64,000 bases of DNA, from assembly GCA_016802295.1 (NCBI GenBank), contig JAESIW010000180.1, positions 444,752 to 508,751 on the forward strand, read 5' to 3'. Positions 11,672 to 24,708 of this stretch are shown here, one piece after another. A model generated the notes under the pieces. It saw nothing but the letters and a program-made list of their open reading frames with translations, did no database searches and was not told the origin of the DNA. Every line of letters starts with the position of its first letter. The first letter of the stretch is position 1. This DNA comes from Brachionus rotundiformis. Its lineage: Eukaryota > Rotifera > Eurotatoria > Ploima > Brachionidae. A program made the translations under genes and the position numbers.

Positions 11672-13118
11672 TTTTTTTTGCAGAATATATTAAAAAATTT
11701 AATAATGATTTTTCTAAAACTAAATTGAATTTTACTTTTAAATTTATTTAGCTAATCTAAATGCTAATATCTTCGAATTTCAAATTAAATACTCAAGTCT
11801 AGTTTATATTTCGTTTATAAAACATTATACTTAGCAATCAGCTGTATTTTTTTATCTTTTTAATTAAAAGTCAAGTCTTTATTATAGTTATTTTTTTTGT
11901 TTTGTTAAGAAACTCTAATATAGATAATTTTTAACTAAGACAATATATAAGTTAAAGTTTTTGCTTGTTTATCAATGTGTCCAATTATTAGTTAACTTTA
12001 ATTTTTTTAATAATATGAGTTAAACATACTCAAGTTCCAAGTAGTATTTTACTGTCACTTAAAAATAAATTGACCATCATATTTTAGACTATTATCAGCT
12101 CTAAATTTCAATTTTTCTTTTGACTGAGATAATTATAGAAAATCTTTTTTTGCTACCATAGCGGGATTAGTCAAAATATGCACCATTAAACTAAAAATAA
12201 GAAAAAAAAAGATTATTAAAAATAATATTGGAAAAAAATAAACTTTCATGTTCCGAAATCCGGATTAAATTTTTTTATTCAACGCCTCGCTTAAATTTGG
12301 GTCTGTACCAGAGAACTGGAAAATATCAAAGATCATTATGATCCCAAAAATAGACAAACCTCCAGATCAAGTTACTTCAAATATGCCATTATCTCTCAAT
12401 TTAAATCTAAAGTTTACCTATTGGCTTGAATAATTAAGAATTGCCAATTTGGTTTTAGAAAAAATCGTATATTAAAGCTTGTCGTATATTGTCCTTACCT
12501 ATGGTGCATAGAAAATTATTGAAAAGCTTATTTAAATGCATAAGTATTGAATTAAAGCATTAATTAAATGGTAAATGATGAATGCACCAAAAAAAATTAC
12601 TGGATTTTATTCAAAATAGAGAAAAAATATCTAACTTTTTTAATTTTTATTTAATAAATACCTTTTGATCTTTTTATACCCCTCAATTTGATCTTATTAA
12701 AATAATCAAACTTAAAAAATAAAAAAAAAATTAAAAAAAGAATTTTTTTCAAACACTTATTTTTTAAAAACAAATTATAATCAAACAAAAAACTAAATTA
12801 AACGAGCTATAATTAATTCTTTCAATCAGGTCAAATTAAAAAAAAACGAAGTCCACTTAAGAGGCCTTATTATTAATTTTTCGGTCAATGAATCAAATTT
12901 CAAAACATTTGACTAAATTGAAAAAAAAAAATTTATTTGGCTTTTTTTGCCTATGCTTTCCAACAAAGGCGAAAATGCCATTTTGTTTTAGATAAGATTC
13001 ACTCAAGTCTACAATTCATTATTGCGTTTGATGGTGTATCCATTTTCCCATAATATTTAAACTCATTCCTATCTAGTTATTTAAACACTTAATTAAAAAA
13101 TCTCAAAATAAAGATAAA
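11672..13118. other. Spacer upstream of zinc transporter A
   Basis: This is AT-rich sequence with one RT relic (12270-12490, listed separately). The region 12960-13118 precedes the transporter ATG and presumably holds its promoter; no distinct element is seen. Confidence 0.4.
12270..12490 (+). pseudogene. Non-LTR reverse transcriptase relic (N-terminal fingers)
   Basis: The translation FNASLKFGSVPENWKISKII followed by MIPKIDKPPDQVTS matches the start of a LINE RT domain (P..WK.A.I.P..K). A shifted frame then gives NCQFGFRKNR, the QFGFR motif. The fragment is short and decayed. Confidence 0.75.
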
Positions 13119-14242
13119 ATGGAAAAAAGTAAAAGTTTAAAATCGGCTAATGACTCTACTCGAAGAGCTTCGAGTTTTTTTAAATTCCGGTTGACCAAAA
13201 CAATCCTAATTACCATCATTATCGTATTTACATCAATGTTTTTTTTTGTCGAACTAGTCGTAGGCTACATGTCCAATTCAAACGCGCTAATAGCCGACTC
13301 TTTTCATATGCTCAGCGATATTATATCACTGACAGTTGGCTTAACTGCACTTAGATTTTCTAAAAAAGAGTCTTCCTTAACAAATACCTATGGCTGGGCA
13401 AGGGCTGAAGTGCTTGGCTCAATGGTCAACGCGGTATTCTTTCTCGCTCTGTGCCTAACAATAGTGACCAATTCCATTTCACGCTTTTTAAAGCCAGAAC
13501 CAATGGAAAGGATCGACCTAATGCTTGGGGTTGGCGGCACTGGACTGGTAATCAACATTGTCTCACTTTCAATGTTTGCCTTGCAAGCATGCCAGGAAAA
13601 AAGGAATAAAGATAGCAAAAAAGGGATGAACATGAACATGCATGGGGTTTTTTTGAGCACAATGGTCGACTCGCTAGGCTCCATAGCAGTGGTATTTGGA
13701 GCATTATTAATCAAGTTCGTTCCACCTCTGAACACTACTGGAACTGGTTGGAAGCTTTATATTGATCCGATTCTCAGTCTTATCATTGCTGGCATTATAA
13801 TGGTCAGCGCTGTGCCTCTGATCAAGAGGTCAATTTTGATTCTTCTCCAAGCTGTACCAAAATATTTGAATGTGGAAGAGCTAAAGGAGCAAATTAAGAA
13901 TATTGATGGGGTTCTTGGTGTTCACCAATTGCATGTGTGGAGTTTGAATGTGGACAAAATTGTTGCGACTGTTCATAGTAAGAGTTTAGATGTATTTTTT
14001 AGTTTAAAAAATATATTATTTTAATTAATTAAGTTAAAATTTCGGATGAAAATGATATGAAAAAAAATTGGACTATTGTTGAAAAAGTTAAGCATATTTT
14101 ACATGATAAAAAAATTCATATGACCACAGTCCAAATAGAGCTAAATGAAGTAAAAGAGGAATCGTGTGATGAAGAGCTAAGCCAAACTGTTAGACCGTGT
14201 TATACAAATTTAAATTTTACATCAATTGATTTGGATGAATGA
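13119..14242 (+). CDS. Zinc transporter A (SLC30A/ZnT family)
   Basis: Exons are 13119-13977 and 14034-14242, with a 56-bp phase-1 intron. The protein is about 355 aa, a cation-diffusion-facilitator of the ZnT1-like type that exports Zn2+ from the cytosol by proton exchange. Six membrane segments are visible. TM2 has the metal site SFHMLSD (HxxxD). The TM5 block reads MHGVFLSTMVDSLGS, where the usual HxxxD histidine is Ser. The His-rich loop between TM4 and TM5 is short and Lys-rich (EKRNKDSKKG). The C-terminal cytosolic domain (GVLGVHQLHVWSLN, then VHIK) is typical and is completed only by splicing. It is paralogous to the gene at 38425, which has the same intron at the homologous codon. Ion selectivity may differ because of TM5. 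Confidence 0.93.
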
Positions 14243-16362
14243 TTAGAAATAAATATGATAGTTGATTAAAAATAAACAAAATCTAATTATTTAATTAAAC
14301 CAGTGTATTATTGAGTTTAACTGAAAATTTATTTTAAAAATTGTTCATTTAATTTTAAATATTTAAGAATTTTTAAGATAAATAACAAGTATATATTTAT
14401 TTTAATTTTTAATCAAAAATAAAACCCGTAGAACAATTTATTTCGGTATATTATTTTGTGTCCATAACCAAAGCCGATTATAACTTTAGAGGTTTTAGAC
14501 CAGGAACCAATTCTCGACAAGAATCTAGATAGAATTGTGGTCGGATATTCAAAAAAAATCAATTTCGAGATGAATATTTTTTGATAATACATTATAAAAA
14601 TAAATTAGAAATATTATCATTTCTAGACCAAATTAAAAAAAAAAGCAAAAAAAAATAGCTTCAGTTAAAGCTAAATATCATTCTAAAATAAAAAACACTT
14701 TTTTTACTATGAATAATCTATATTAATGGAATCTTAGAAAATTATTTAAGAATATTATTTTTCTAATTACAAAATTCGGTTAATTTGGTCAGTCAAAAAT
14801 TTTAAAATTGTTGATTCAGGCGAAAGTTTTTTTTGTCCCTAAAATAATTTTTTATCAGGCCATAAAAAGATTATTGATTACCTCCAAGGGAATCCTGTTT
14901 ATGATCTTGAAAAAATCTTTACAATCCATTACTAAGGATTTTGATTAGATATCTTAATAAGATTCTTAAAAAAATCTTGATATTGTTTTTGTAAATTTTA
15001 GTTTCTTAGTAGTTGAAAAGATCCAGATAGAAATTTTGAAAAATATCTAATCAATGCCTGTCTTGCGAGATTTTTATCAAAACTCCTTTAAGTACTTTGC
15101 ATTCATTCGTCGTATGAAATCTTTGGGAGTTTTATAGGATCCTAAATAGGATTTGGTTCTTGAGAAAGGTCATAGATAAAAACTGGGTATCCTGAAACCC
15201 AATTGATAATCAAAGTATTTACCAAAATATTTTTTTTGAAACTTTACACAAATTAGATATTTATTTTGTACCCTTTTTACTGATAGGTAAAGCTTCCTAA
15301 AGGAGCTTTTGATTATGTCTACATAAAAAAATTACACATTAATTCTGCTACAAAACCTCTTTAGTATTCTTTAATAAGTTTATTTGATAATCGAACTTGT
15401 TTGGTTAATCAGTGTGTGACACAACTTTCTAGATTGTCAAACAACCTATTTTCAAGTTTACTAATTTTTATTTTTATGATGGTGCATTAAATGGAAGACC
15501 TAAAATAGATGTTGTAGCAGTGTTTTGGATTACTTGGGACTTTTTTATGCTGGTTTTAAGATAAATAAAAATTTTTAACATTTCAAGGATAAATCAAGCA
15601 TTTTTTATTTAGTTTGAAGAAGTTATCTAATTTGAATTCTTATGAATAAAACTTTTGAAATTTTTATAATTTGTAATATTGTTAAGGCTTTTATTAATAA
15701 ATAATTTATTGCCTAAATTTATTCGTCAAAAATATCTTTCGAGGTCTTTTTTGTCATGTCTTTAATTTAATTTTTTTAAAAATTATTTAAATTAGTAAAT
15801 TTTTTCTTAATTTGAGAATAAAATCTTTTTGTCTGTCAATATTTATTTATGACCATAAAAAATCAATTAAAGGATTTTATGAAGATGATTGTTGATTAAA
15901 ATTCAAAATAGAATATCAAATTATTATTTAATTAAAAGTCGGTTAGATTAAGAAAATAAAAAAATTAAAAAAAATTCATTTAAATTCAATTCAAGTGATT
16001 TTAATGCGATTTATCAAATTTTTTTTCTGACAAAATATTAACTAATGATAATGCAATACCAGCCTAAAAATTTAGATTTTTGTTGGTTGCTTTGATCCAA
16101 AAAATGATGACAGCTGCATTCGAGCAACAACTAGACTTTAATAATTAGAAACAAATTATATTGTTAAACATATTTATTCAATTAAAAAAATATTTCTATC
16201 AATTGATTTTTTATTTTTTAGAAAATCATGTCTATTTTTTTAATTGTCGGCGATAAAACAAATTTCTGTTTTATCATACTTAATTATACTAATTTAAACC
16301 ATATCTAGTTCGCTTATTTAAAACTTCTTGAACACTTTTTAAAATACATATTATTTATAAAA
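14243..16362. other. Spacer, no gene seen
   Basis: Two kilobases of AT-rich sequence follow with no coding frame that I can tie to a family. The last 60 bp before 16363 carry a TATTTAAA-like stretch near 16315 that could serve as the core promoter of the lectin gene. Confidence 0.4.
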
Positions 16363-19351
16363 ATGTTAAAATTTTCTATTAAATTAATTTTTGCATTACA
16401 GTTATTACTGGTATTTTTTTGTCAACCGACATTATCGTTTGGTAAATTTTACCAAATAAAAATGGAATGAAATTTAATTTGATTTTAAGGAAATTTTCGC
16501 TTGAAATATGGCCAGTCATGCAGGTCAGACTATGAATGCTCAATTGGCTTCAAATGCATAGAGTCTTCTTGTCGATGTCCTAGAAATTCAGTCTGGTACG
16601 ACATCTGCCTCGATTAGATTTTAATTAAGCTAATATCTAATTTAATTTCTAAGGTCGTACAGGCGGCAAATTTGCCAAGTTTGTCCTTACCGATGGCTTC
16701 CATTCAACGACAATTGCTATTACATCTCGGATTCAAGGAGAGATTGGAGAGATGCAAAATTTGATTGTGAACAACGAAAATCGACATTACTCGTCATCGA
16801 TTCTGAACATGTTTTGGACTTTTCCATCAATTTTTTCACCAAATTTCGTCTCTCTGGTTCCTTTTATGTAACTTTGAAATTGAATTTATTTTCCCAAGTC
16901 ACTAATGCATTGTTAGGTTGGTGCCAAAGCAGATGTTTTGCCGAGCAATTGGACTTGGCTAAATGGAGAGTCGATTCCATCTTCTGGACACATGTAAGTT
17001 TTAATTAAAACTAGCAATAGCAAAACTTAACTTTCTCTAAAGATGGAGTCAATGCTACAAACCGTCAGAATCAAACATTAATTCTTTAAAGATGTCAATT
17101 GAAGATAGTTGCGGAGTCATTGACAAATTTGGCCTAAGTTCATACAATTGTCGCGCAAGAAAGAATTTTATATGCTCAATGAATGGTAGAATTGGAAAAA
17201 ATATTTTTAGTTTTTTATTTTGATTATTTTATTAGATGACAGCCCAAAAATAAAATGGTCGGCTTTTACCGAAGTCGAAAATTCATTTCAAATAAGTACA
17301 AAATAATTTACCTTACTGAATTAATTTCTATAAATAATTAATTAAAGTGAATAACTTAGAAAAAAAATGCAACCATGATTACCAATGTCCCTATAGCCAA
17401 AAATGTATTGGAAATATTTGCCGCTGCAGACCAGGCTCGGTCTAGTAAATATAAAAAATTATTCAAAAAATTAAATATTTATTTAAATTTTTAGTTTATA
17501 TGGTTCAAAAAAATGTATCAGTGGTGCAGTCATAAACTTTGTAGGATATTTAGCGACAAAGAATTCTAATGATTTATTTGTGTCCAAATATGCGCTTTCA
17601 TGGTACGATTCATACATGTGGACGGAGAAGAACAAGCAAAATTTGTATGCACCTACAAACCATTTGGATTTAATTCATCTTTTGGACTATTTAACCCAGA
17701 AGAAACTCAATGGTCCATATTGGGTAAATTTCCATCTTGTAATAATCAACAGAAAGTTTTTTAAATATCCAAGATCGGTGGTATAAGCATTAAGAACTCC
17801 AATTTTTGGATTGATATGAGAAAAATTCAAGATGGACCTTGGTAAAAGAAAATAAATATAAAATAATTGGTATAAATGATTAATAATTTTATTCAAGGTT
17901 CAGAAGCTTTAAAAATTGTGGATTTGACACACCTGTTTTTTCAGAGAATATGTGCTTGGCCATAGTAAAATATGAACTTGTTTTTAAAAACTGCTTTAGA
18001 AATTATAAATTTATTTCCTTTGAAGGTAAATAGAAATACGTAGAAAAAATTTAATTAAATTTTTAAAATAGGACATCTTAATAACTCGATTAATTTGCCT
18101 GATTTTGACATTCCACAACCACGAGTTGGTAAGCTAAAATATTCTTAACAAATCTCCATTATTCTTAACAGCGATAAATACTCTTTTTTATAATTGCAGA
18201 ATATACAAAAACTTTGATAATGAATGATGTAATTGTTGTAAATGAGCTATCAAATCTAATCCGAAAGCGTAGTGTTAGATCTGCTTCATCAATTTCCGCT
18301 GTTTTGATTCAAGCTCAAAATACGGTATTATTTTATTTAAATTTTGAAATGTACTTTTGATAAAAAAGTAAAAATAAATAAAAAAATATGGTTTTGTAAA
18401 CAACTTTTTGTCAAAGTTAAAGATTTTCTATAAATTTGATTAAAAAATATTAGTTTTTGGTTTTTATGTCTCAATATAAATAAATTTAAGATTATCGCTC
18501 AATTGAAAGCAATATTTGTCAATTACACATGTACTGGAGTTTGGAAAAAGTAAAAAATTATTTAATAAATCGAATAATTAATTATGGTATTTTTTCTTAG
18601 AAATTCCAATGGATTTTTTGCATTGACATTAAGAGTTACCAAAATATTTAATGAAATAGAATATGAAAATGAACAAACTGTCTTTAGTACCAGATTTACA
18701 GCTTTTAATTCAGTTTTTTCCACTGAAAAAGAAAATATTGTTAATTTAATAAAACCAGCATTTAATATATTAACAATCGAAGTAAATTTAGTTGAAGGTA
18801 AGTTTCGGAAGAAAATAAATTTTAAATATAATCATGTCTAATAATCAATTATAGTAATTGATGTTAGAGAGGAAATATTTTTGTCAACCAGAGTTGTTGA
18901 AAGATCAGATTGTGAAGGCATGGCGAATTCAACATTGACTTGTACCACAGTTGTTTCTGTTGATCCAACCGTTTTAACAACTCTAAGCAAAGTAACATCT
19001 ACACCAGAACCAACTGTTCCACTTACTTCTACACCAGAACCAACTGTTCCACTTACTTCTACACCAGAACCAACTGTTCCACTTACTTCTACACCAGAAC
19101 CAACTGTTCCACTAACTTCTACACCAGAACCAACTGTTCCACTAACTTCTACACCAGAACCAACTGTTCCACTTACTTCTACACCAGAACCAACTGTTCC
19201 ACTTACTTCCACACCAGAACCAACTGTTCCACTTACTTCTACACCAGAACCAACTGTTCCACTAACTTCTACACCAGAGCCAACAACACCTGAAATATCA
19301 ACAGGGCCTTTTTTTGTTACTGTAATAACAGATTCAACTACACCAAATTAG
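16363..19351 (+). CDS. C-type lectin / mucin-like modular protein A
   Basis: I assembled 15 exons: 16363-16441, 16490-16595, 16654-16867, 16917-16993, 17043-17185, 17236-17295, 17348-17444, 17495-17723, 17774-17841, 17898-18025, 18072-18128, 18200-18324, 18491-18549, 18601-18797, 18855-19351. All phases add up and give 711 aa. Order: signal peptide; Cys-rich EB-like module (CRSDYECSIGFKCIESSCRC); C-type lectin domain (WLPFNDNCYYIS, VGAKADVLPSNWTWLNGESI, CRARKNFICSMN); a second EB-like module (CNHDYQCPYSQKCIGNICRC); a divergent lectin-like domain that has lost the usual leading Cys; an unrecognised domain with a basic RKRSVR site; and a C-terminal Thr/Pro-rich tail of ten 10-residue repeats, probably O-glycosylated. 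No membrane anchor follows, so it is probably secreted. Lectin B at 57289 has the same core plan. Individual splice choices are inferred. Confidence 0.85.
18995..19294 (+). repeat. 30-bp coding minisatellite (10 units)
   Basis: Ten tandem 30-bp units encode the decapeptide TSTPEPTVPL. Nine units are identical at protein level and the tenth ends TTPE. The only base differences are synonymous (CTT/CTA before ACT, and one TCC for TCT) plus the diverged last unit. Such homogeneity points to recent expansion by slippage or unequal exchange. Confidence 0.97.
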
Positions 19352-20429
19352 TTTTTTATTTTATAAATATCTGAAATAAAAGATTTACTTTATCTTATTA
19401 TCTTTGTAGACTTTGATGATTAAACTTTTAACTTAAAGTATTTAATTTGCAAATAATATTTTAAATTTAAAATAAATTCAAATTTTGGATTGAGCTATTT
19501 TTTTTAAAATTTTTTCAAAAATTAATAAAGTGCTTTAATTAAAATGTTATTTTTTATTAGAACATATTTTAAATTTTTTAAGTAATTTGATATCTAAGAT
19601 TCAACTAAAGTTCTTTTAAACTATGATATCTTGTTTTTGGCAAAAATAAAATTATCTTTATGGTTTGCATCATCAGAATTTTTGAAATTTTTTTTTTAAT
19701 TTTTTTAACAGTGCCTAGTAACGTTTTACTTTAAAATACTGATTTGCCCAGTTTTAATTTTGATCAAATATTAAAAATCTCGATCAATTTTCAAAAAGAT
19801 TTTTAATAAAATTTAAATTTTTTAATTCGAAGGAAATCAAATAAAAAATTTTAAATTGAACCAAATCATGTCAATGTTGGTTGGATGCAACCACCGAAGT
19901 ACCTCAAGGATAGAAGTTTTACTTTAAAATTTAATTTTGCCTCGTTCTTGTTTTACCTTCTTTACTTCTTGTAATTTGGAATTAATTTGATCTTTATTAC
20001 AAAAATCTAGCAGGATCCGGAGCCGTGCCCTAGGATTCGGTTTGGTGTAGAACTATTTTGTAAAAATTAAAATAAATAAATGAGCTATTTATTAATTAAA
20101 ATCTTAAATTAAATATACCAAAAAGTACAAAAAGTATTAAATTAACGGGTGTTCAAAAAAGGTTGGCGCGGATTTGTTTGCCATAAAATCTGGCGATTGG
20201 TTAATCCAAAACTTTTGAAATTTTATACATACATACATTAGGCTTTCATGATCACAAAACACTATGTTCTTATTTATGTGCTTTTTCTGTCCCGGAAATA
20301 AACAGCATAAGTTAGACCCCACCTAAACAGTCTCAATGTCCTCCTGGTTATTCATACAATTTAATAATAATTTGATTCTTTACATAAATCCAAATTTTAA
20401 AATTCAAAATCTCTTGGAAGACGGTTACT
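19352..20429. other. 3' flank of lectin A
   Basis: AATAAA occurs about 24 nt after the stop. The remainder is AT-rich. A patch near 19860-20040 is less AT-rich but yields no protein match that I can name. Confidence 0.4.
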
Positions 20430-20630
20430 GGTTTTTTTTTAACAACTTTTCACTTCACTTCTCTGTATGCAACGATAGCATTTCTTATCAAATCGAGTAG
20501 TTAATGTTTGAAGCAGTCTACCTCAGTACATCGTCAATTCCAAATCAATCATTAACTGCAAAATTAACCTGGACAAATGGCTCAAGAAACAGTCTAATTT
20601 ACTACCATAGCTTCTTTTTTTTCAATAGAA
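20430..20630 (+). pseudogene. LINE 3' fragment, same family as 57.8-59.9 kb
   Basis: The + strand here matches the complement of 57890-58030 and of 59310-59400. All share a block including ATCGTCAATTCC and the adjoining stretch encoding the RT tail (HFLSNW, then SLP.YIVNSESI in the better copy). It is a short dead 3' end inserted in opposite orientation. Confidence 0.8.
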
Positions 20631-21031
20631 AATATTCATAATTACTCAGGAGAATAATAATTCTTATAAACTTAAAAAAGAAGAAGTTAGTATTATAGCT
20701 TATTAAAAGTAATACTAAAAAATAAAATTTAATTGTTCATTTAAATTTTTCTCAAATGATTTAAAACAATAGATAACCAAATGATGTTTTTTTTTCGATA
20801 TAAATTTATTTTCCAAATTAATTAAGATCCAGTCAGCATCAACAATTGTATTACAAATTGTATTTGACTAAATATATATTAAAAAATATAATAGTCGCTA
20901 TGAATTTTGCTCAAGCCATATTAACTATGCCTATTTCTAAACCTATACTCTTACCTAAATTATAATTCTTCATTAAAAGGTTGAAAATAAATCGAGGGAT
21001 TTTCATAATTTTATTTCTTTGCTTTTTCATT
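20631..21031. other. 5' flank of tetraspanin A
   Basis: This is AT-rich sequence upstream of the tetraspanin ATG. No clear core promoter motif can be separated from background. Confidence 0.35.
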
Positions 21032-21886
21032 ATGGAAAATTTACGACAAAATTTTTTTAAAAAGAGTCTATCTAAGACTAGCGAAAGCAAGTTATCCAGA
21101 CAAAATCGCCTCATTAACAATGTAATCAACATGGTATGCTTTGGAATGGGCCTCATTTTGGTCATAATAGGCATTCTCTACTTAACAGGCTTCAAATTTG
21201 AATACTCATTTAACCAATTTTCGCCAACACTAATCGCTGGTCTTTTCATCGGACTTGGTCTATTTGTCTTCATTTTATCTATTGTCAATATATTCATCAT
21301 CCAAATAGACCGTCAACTGGTTCTATTCTGCTCTTTTTTCCTAATAGCTGTTGTTTTTTTGGCACTCTTAGGCGTTGGCATATGGGGTCTTGTGGTCAGC
21401 GAAGAATCCAATCTTTTAGAAGAGACCAAAAAGACAATGAACCAAGAATTTCAGCTTTATAATGAAAGAGAAGTGGAAAAATATTACACTATAAAGATAG
21501 ATTGGATACAACAGAATTTCAACTGCTGTGGGGTTCAGTCGTACCAAGACTGGCGCTCAATACTTCTTTTAGGCAGTAATGGTCAATTTCAGGCGGTTAA
21601 TTTCGTCGATCAGTGGACTGTTAACAACAATTTGCCATATATTGACAATGTGCCTGATTCATGCTGTATAGATAGAGTTTTCAATTGTGGTAAAATGTTT
21701 AGTGGCAATTCAAATGACAGAAGTAGGATTATTTATACCAGAGGATGTCTTGATAGCTATTTAAGCAACTTTCAGAAGCATATTAATTTTCTTGCCGGAC
21801 TAACAGTCGGTATTTCAGGTTTTGTTTTAATTTCATTTTTATTTTATATATTTACGTATTTTGTATTTAAATTAAGATACAAATAA
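21032..21886 (+). CDS. Tetraspanin A
   Basis: This is a single-exon gene of 284 aa. I take the first in-frame ATG at 21032; the open frame extends upstream only through non-ATG codons. Four membrane helices have the tetraspanin layout: two close together, a third, then a large extracellular loop before the fourth. The large loop contains the diagnostic FNCCGVQSYQDW (CCG motif), PDSCC and a later GCLDSY cysteine, for disulfide pairing. Tetraspanins organise membrane microdomains by lateral association with integrins, Ig-superfamily proteins and each other. It is closely paralogous to the gene at 42389 (shared NLPYIDNVPDSCC versus YPYIDDVPDSCC, and matching TM1). Confidence 0.93.
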   Translation: MENLRQNFFKKSLSKTSESKLSRQNRLINNVINMVCFGMGLILVIIGILYLTGFKFEYSFNQFSPTLIAGLFIGLGLFVFILSIVNIFIIQIDRQLVLFCSFFLIAVVFLALLGVGIWGLVVSEESNLLEETKKTMNQEFQLYNEREVEKYYTIKIDWIQQNFNCCGVQSYQDWRSILLLGSNGQFQAVNFVDQWTVNNNLPYIDNVPDSCCIDRVFNCGKMFSGNSNDRSRIIYTRGCLDSYLSNFQKHINFLAGLTVGISGFVLISFLFYIFTYFVFKLRYK

Positions 21887-23359
21887 TTTGTAATATTAGA
21901 TTTTTTAATAGAAAAAAAAAATATTTTATAATTTAGATATACTTAAAATTGTAAATGTGTAAAAGTAAATTTATTAATTTGCATCAAAATTAGATCTTGC
22001 CATTTTGGTTCAAATTTATGTTTAAATTTCAAAATATTAAGTATATTTTTAGACTTTTATTTTAATAAAACCTTTAGAAAATAATAATCTTTTTTAAAAA
22101 TGAAAAAATTTTTGTTTTACTTAGCATAAAATTAAAATTTTTCAATTAACTCTGGTCTTTGAGTATTCTGTGGTCAAAGCAAATATTTGTTGTCTCAAGT
22201 TTTTTAAAGAAAGGCTTAATTAAACAACTCCCATAAAATAAATAAATAAAATAAGAAACTTATTTCCAAAATATGAATTTAGAAAAAAATATTTCTTTAA
22301 AATTATTGTTAATAGTTGATTATTGCCCGAAAATTATTTTGTATAAATTAAATTTGGTTGATTTAATTTAAAGAACCTATTCAAGAAAAACTCTTTACTT
22401 AACCTAAAATATAAATAATTAAAAAACATTTTATAATTATTAATCTAAAAAAATTATTTTCATTTTCATATAAGCTTATTTTGATTTAGACTTTTTTCTT
22501 AACGAACGAAAAAATTCCAATGGTATTTTTTTCAATCTTTAATCAAATTTCTTTACTTCATCAATTAATAAATCATTACATATTCTCTTTATTTTTTAAT
22601 AAAAATATCTATTTTTTGAATTCAAAGTTTAAAGTGGTTCTATCCTTTGAAGGTACCAAAAAATTAACAGTTGCCTCTGTCTTCGACTACAATTACCAGA
22701 TTGATATTATTAAAAATCTTTTGTTATTAAAAAGATAATATAAACATCTGTACGATCCTCTATATTCTAACTAACCCTTTCAAGTTCTTAATCTTTGGGA
22801 CCGAATTCAATGAATTTAAACAATTTTATTTCTAAAATCATCTACATTCTGAAAGAGCATAAAATTTACTGCATTCTGGTGTACTTTTTTATTATTTAAA
22901 CAAAGGAAGAAAATATTTTAGTTTAACTTAATATTGATCACAAAATTAAGGAAGTTTTATGCTTTTTCAAAATGTATATGATTAAAAAAAAAATTTGGCT
23001 AAATTCATTCAATAATTGAGTCTTAAAAAACTAAAACTTAAGGGTTAGTTTGTTTTAGACACTTGGGTTCAAAATTTGTCCCCATTTTCATTTTCAAGGT
23101 TAATCAACAGGCAAGTGCCCATATCATCAAGACCGATTAACACTCAATTTATTTAAATAAAATAATTTTCACAAATTAAAAAATATATATTTAAAAAATA
23201 AAACATTGATATATTTAAATTAAATATTTTGAATTTTTTTACAAAATCTGAGAAAATTAGATTAATATCATTAAAAATTGAATGCTTAAATGTTGTAAAT
23301 TTCAACATTGATCTCTTGATCAAAAAGCAATTTATAAGTCATGAATAGAAAAATCCAAA
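21887..23359. other. Spacer, nothing recognised
   Basis: This is AT-rich sequence between tetraspanin A and the LINE relic. Scattered short open frames are hydrophobic artefacts of poly-T tracts. No family match is seen. Confidence 0.4.
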
Positions 23360-24708
23360 AGTTTTTTAACCATTTACTGATTTAGATGCTTTTTCTATCA
23401 GATTCTCACTGCTCCTTAAATTATATTTTAAATTTCTTGAGTCATTTTCCTTTAAATTCTTACTTAGATTTTCAGGAGAATTATGAAAGTATAGTGTTTT
23501 ATAAGCAAAAGATAGCATTCTATCTAGCATTCTATGTTGGAATGCATATAGGCCATACTTTTCTAAAAAGTTATTAATATCGTTAAAGTTATTTACTTCA
23601 AATTTGAAGTAATATTTACAAATAATAACACTTAGCCAATTTAATTATTGCCTCTTTTGAGAAATAGCACAAGAGAGTCGAACAATAGTCAAAATAAGGC
23701 AATATAAACGTCTTAAAAAACTGTATTTTTACAGATGTTGATAGATAAAATAGTCTCTTAATGCTGAATAATTTTTTATTCACAACTAATGAGATACTAC
23801 ATGCAAAATTAGAAAAATTTAGATTTTGATCAATTTTTTAACCTAAAAGAGTTATTTCATTGACAACTTTTATTTCATTTCCACAAAGATTAATCATTCT
23901 GGGAATAATAGTTTTTCTATTTGAAAAGATCATACAATAGGCTTTTGACCAGTTTATATCAACCTTGTTAAAATAACACCAATCACTAAGATTGTGGATG
24001 GTACCCAAAAAATTTTTTAAAACACTTTCTAAGTCCTTATCAGAGTGACTAATCGTGGTGTCATCAGCAAACATTTTTATGTCAAATTTTCTTAAGAGAT
24101 AAGGAAAATCATTAATAAAAATCAGAAATAGAAGAGGACCTAGAACTGAACTCTGCGGTACACCTAACTTTAGAGCTGTAGGTTTTGATCTTTCGTTACC
24201 AAGATGAACTATTTGAGATCTATTGACAAAATAATTTGAAAGAAGATCTAAAGAATTATTGTCATCCATAGTTAAATAATTTCAAGAGTAGAAGATTTGG
24301 ATCAATCACGTCATAAGCTTTTCTAAAATCAATAAAAAGTGATAAGGTAGTAAGTTTCTTTTCTTTGGCTAGATTTAATTCACTAAGATATTTATGAAAT
24401 GCAGTCTGACATGAATGCCCAGGTCTGAATCCATGCTGTCCATTAAAGAATATATTGTTAGATTCAAAATAGCTTGAGATTTGACGAGCCAGTAATCTTT
24501 CAAACAATTTTGCAATCGGAGAAAGAACTGAAATGGCCCTATAGTTATCAATACAAATAAAGGATTAACAATGGCTAACTTCGAGTCATTAGGAATTGAT
24601 TTTAATCTCAAGCATTCATTATAAAGAAAAAGTAGTAAGCGAGCAAAAAGTTCTGATAGACCTTTTATTATCTTAGGATGAATACCAATATCAACTTGAT
24701 CAACGGAA
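23360..24708 (-). pseudogene. Non-LTR retrotransposon relic with RT core
   Basis: Reading leftwards from 24708 gives a jockey/CR1-like reverse transcriptase. LLARQISSYFESNNIFF and GQHGFRPGHSCQTAF come first, then LFIDFRKAYDVIDPNL, LGVPQSSVLGPLLFLIFIND, the catalytic FADDT box and DYCSTLL, and the tail YGLYAFQHRMLDRM near 23530. At least two frameshifts (near 24262 and between 24375 and 24611) and several stops break it. Endonuclease and ORF1 are absent, so it is a 5'-truncated dead copy. Its 5' side abuts the repeat at 24709. Confidence 0.92.

Noticed and set aside
18838..19212. Antisense open frame with a repeated SGTVGSGVEV motif
   Set aside because: It is the exact antisense of the mucin-like minisatellite; the repeat keeps the opposite strand open by chance.
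18995..19294. Possible CRISPR-like array
   Set aside because: The 30-bp units are directly tandem without spacers and encode protein in frame.
23386..23577. Small plus-strand ORF
   Set aside because: It is antisense to the C-terminal coding part of the dead LINE at 23360-24708.
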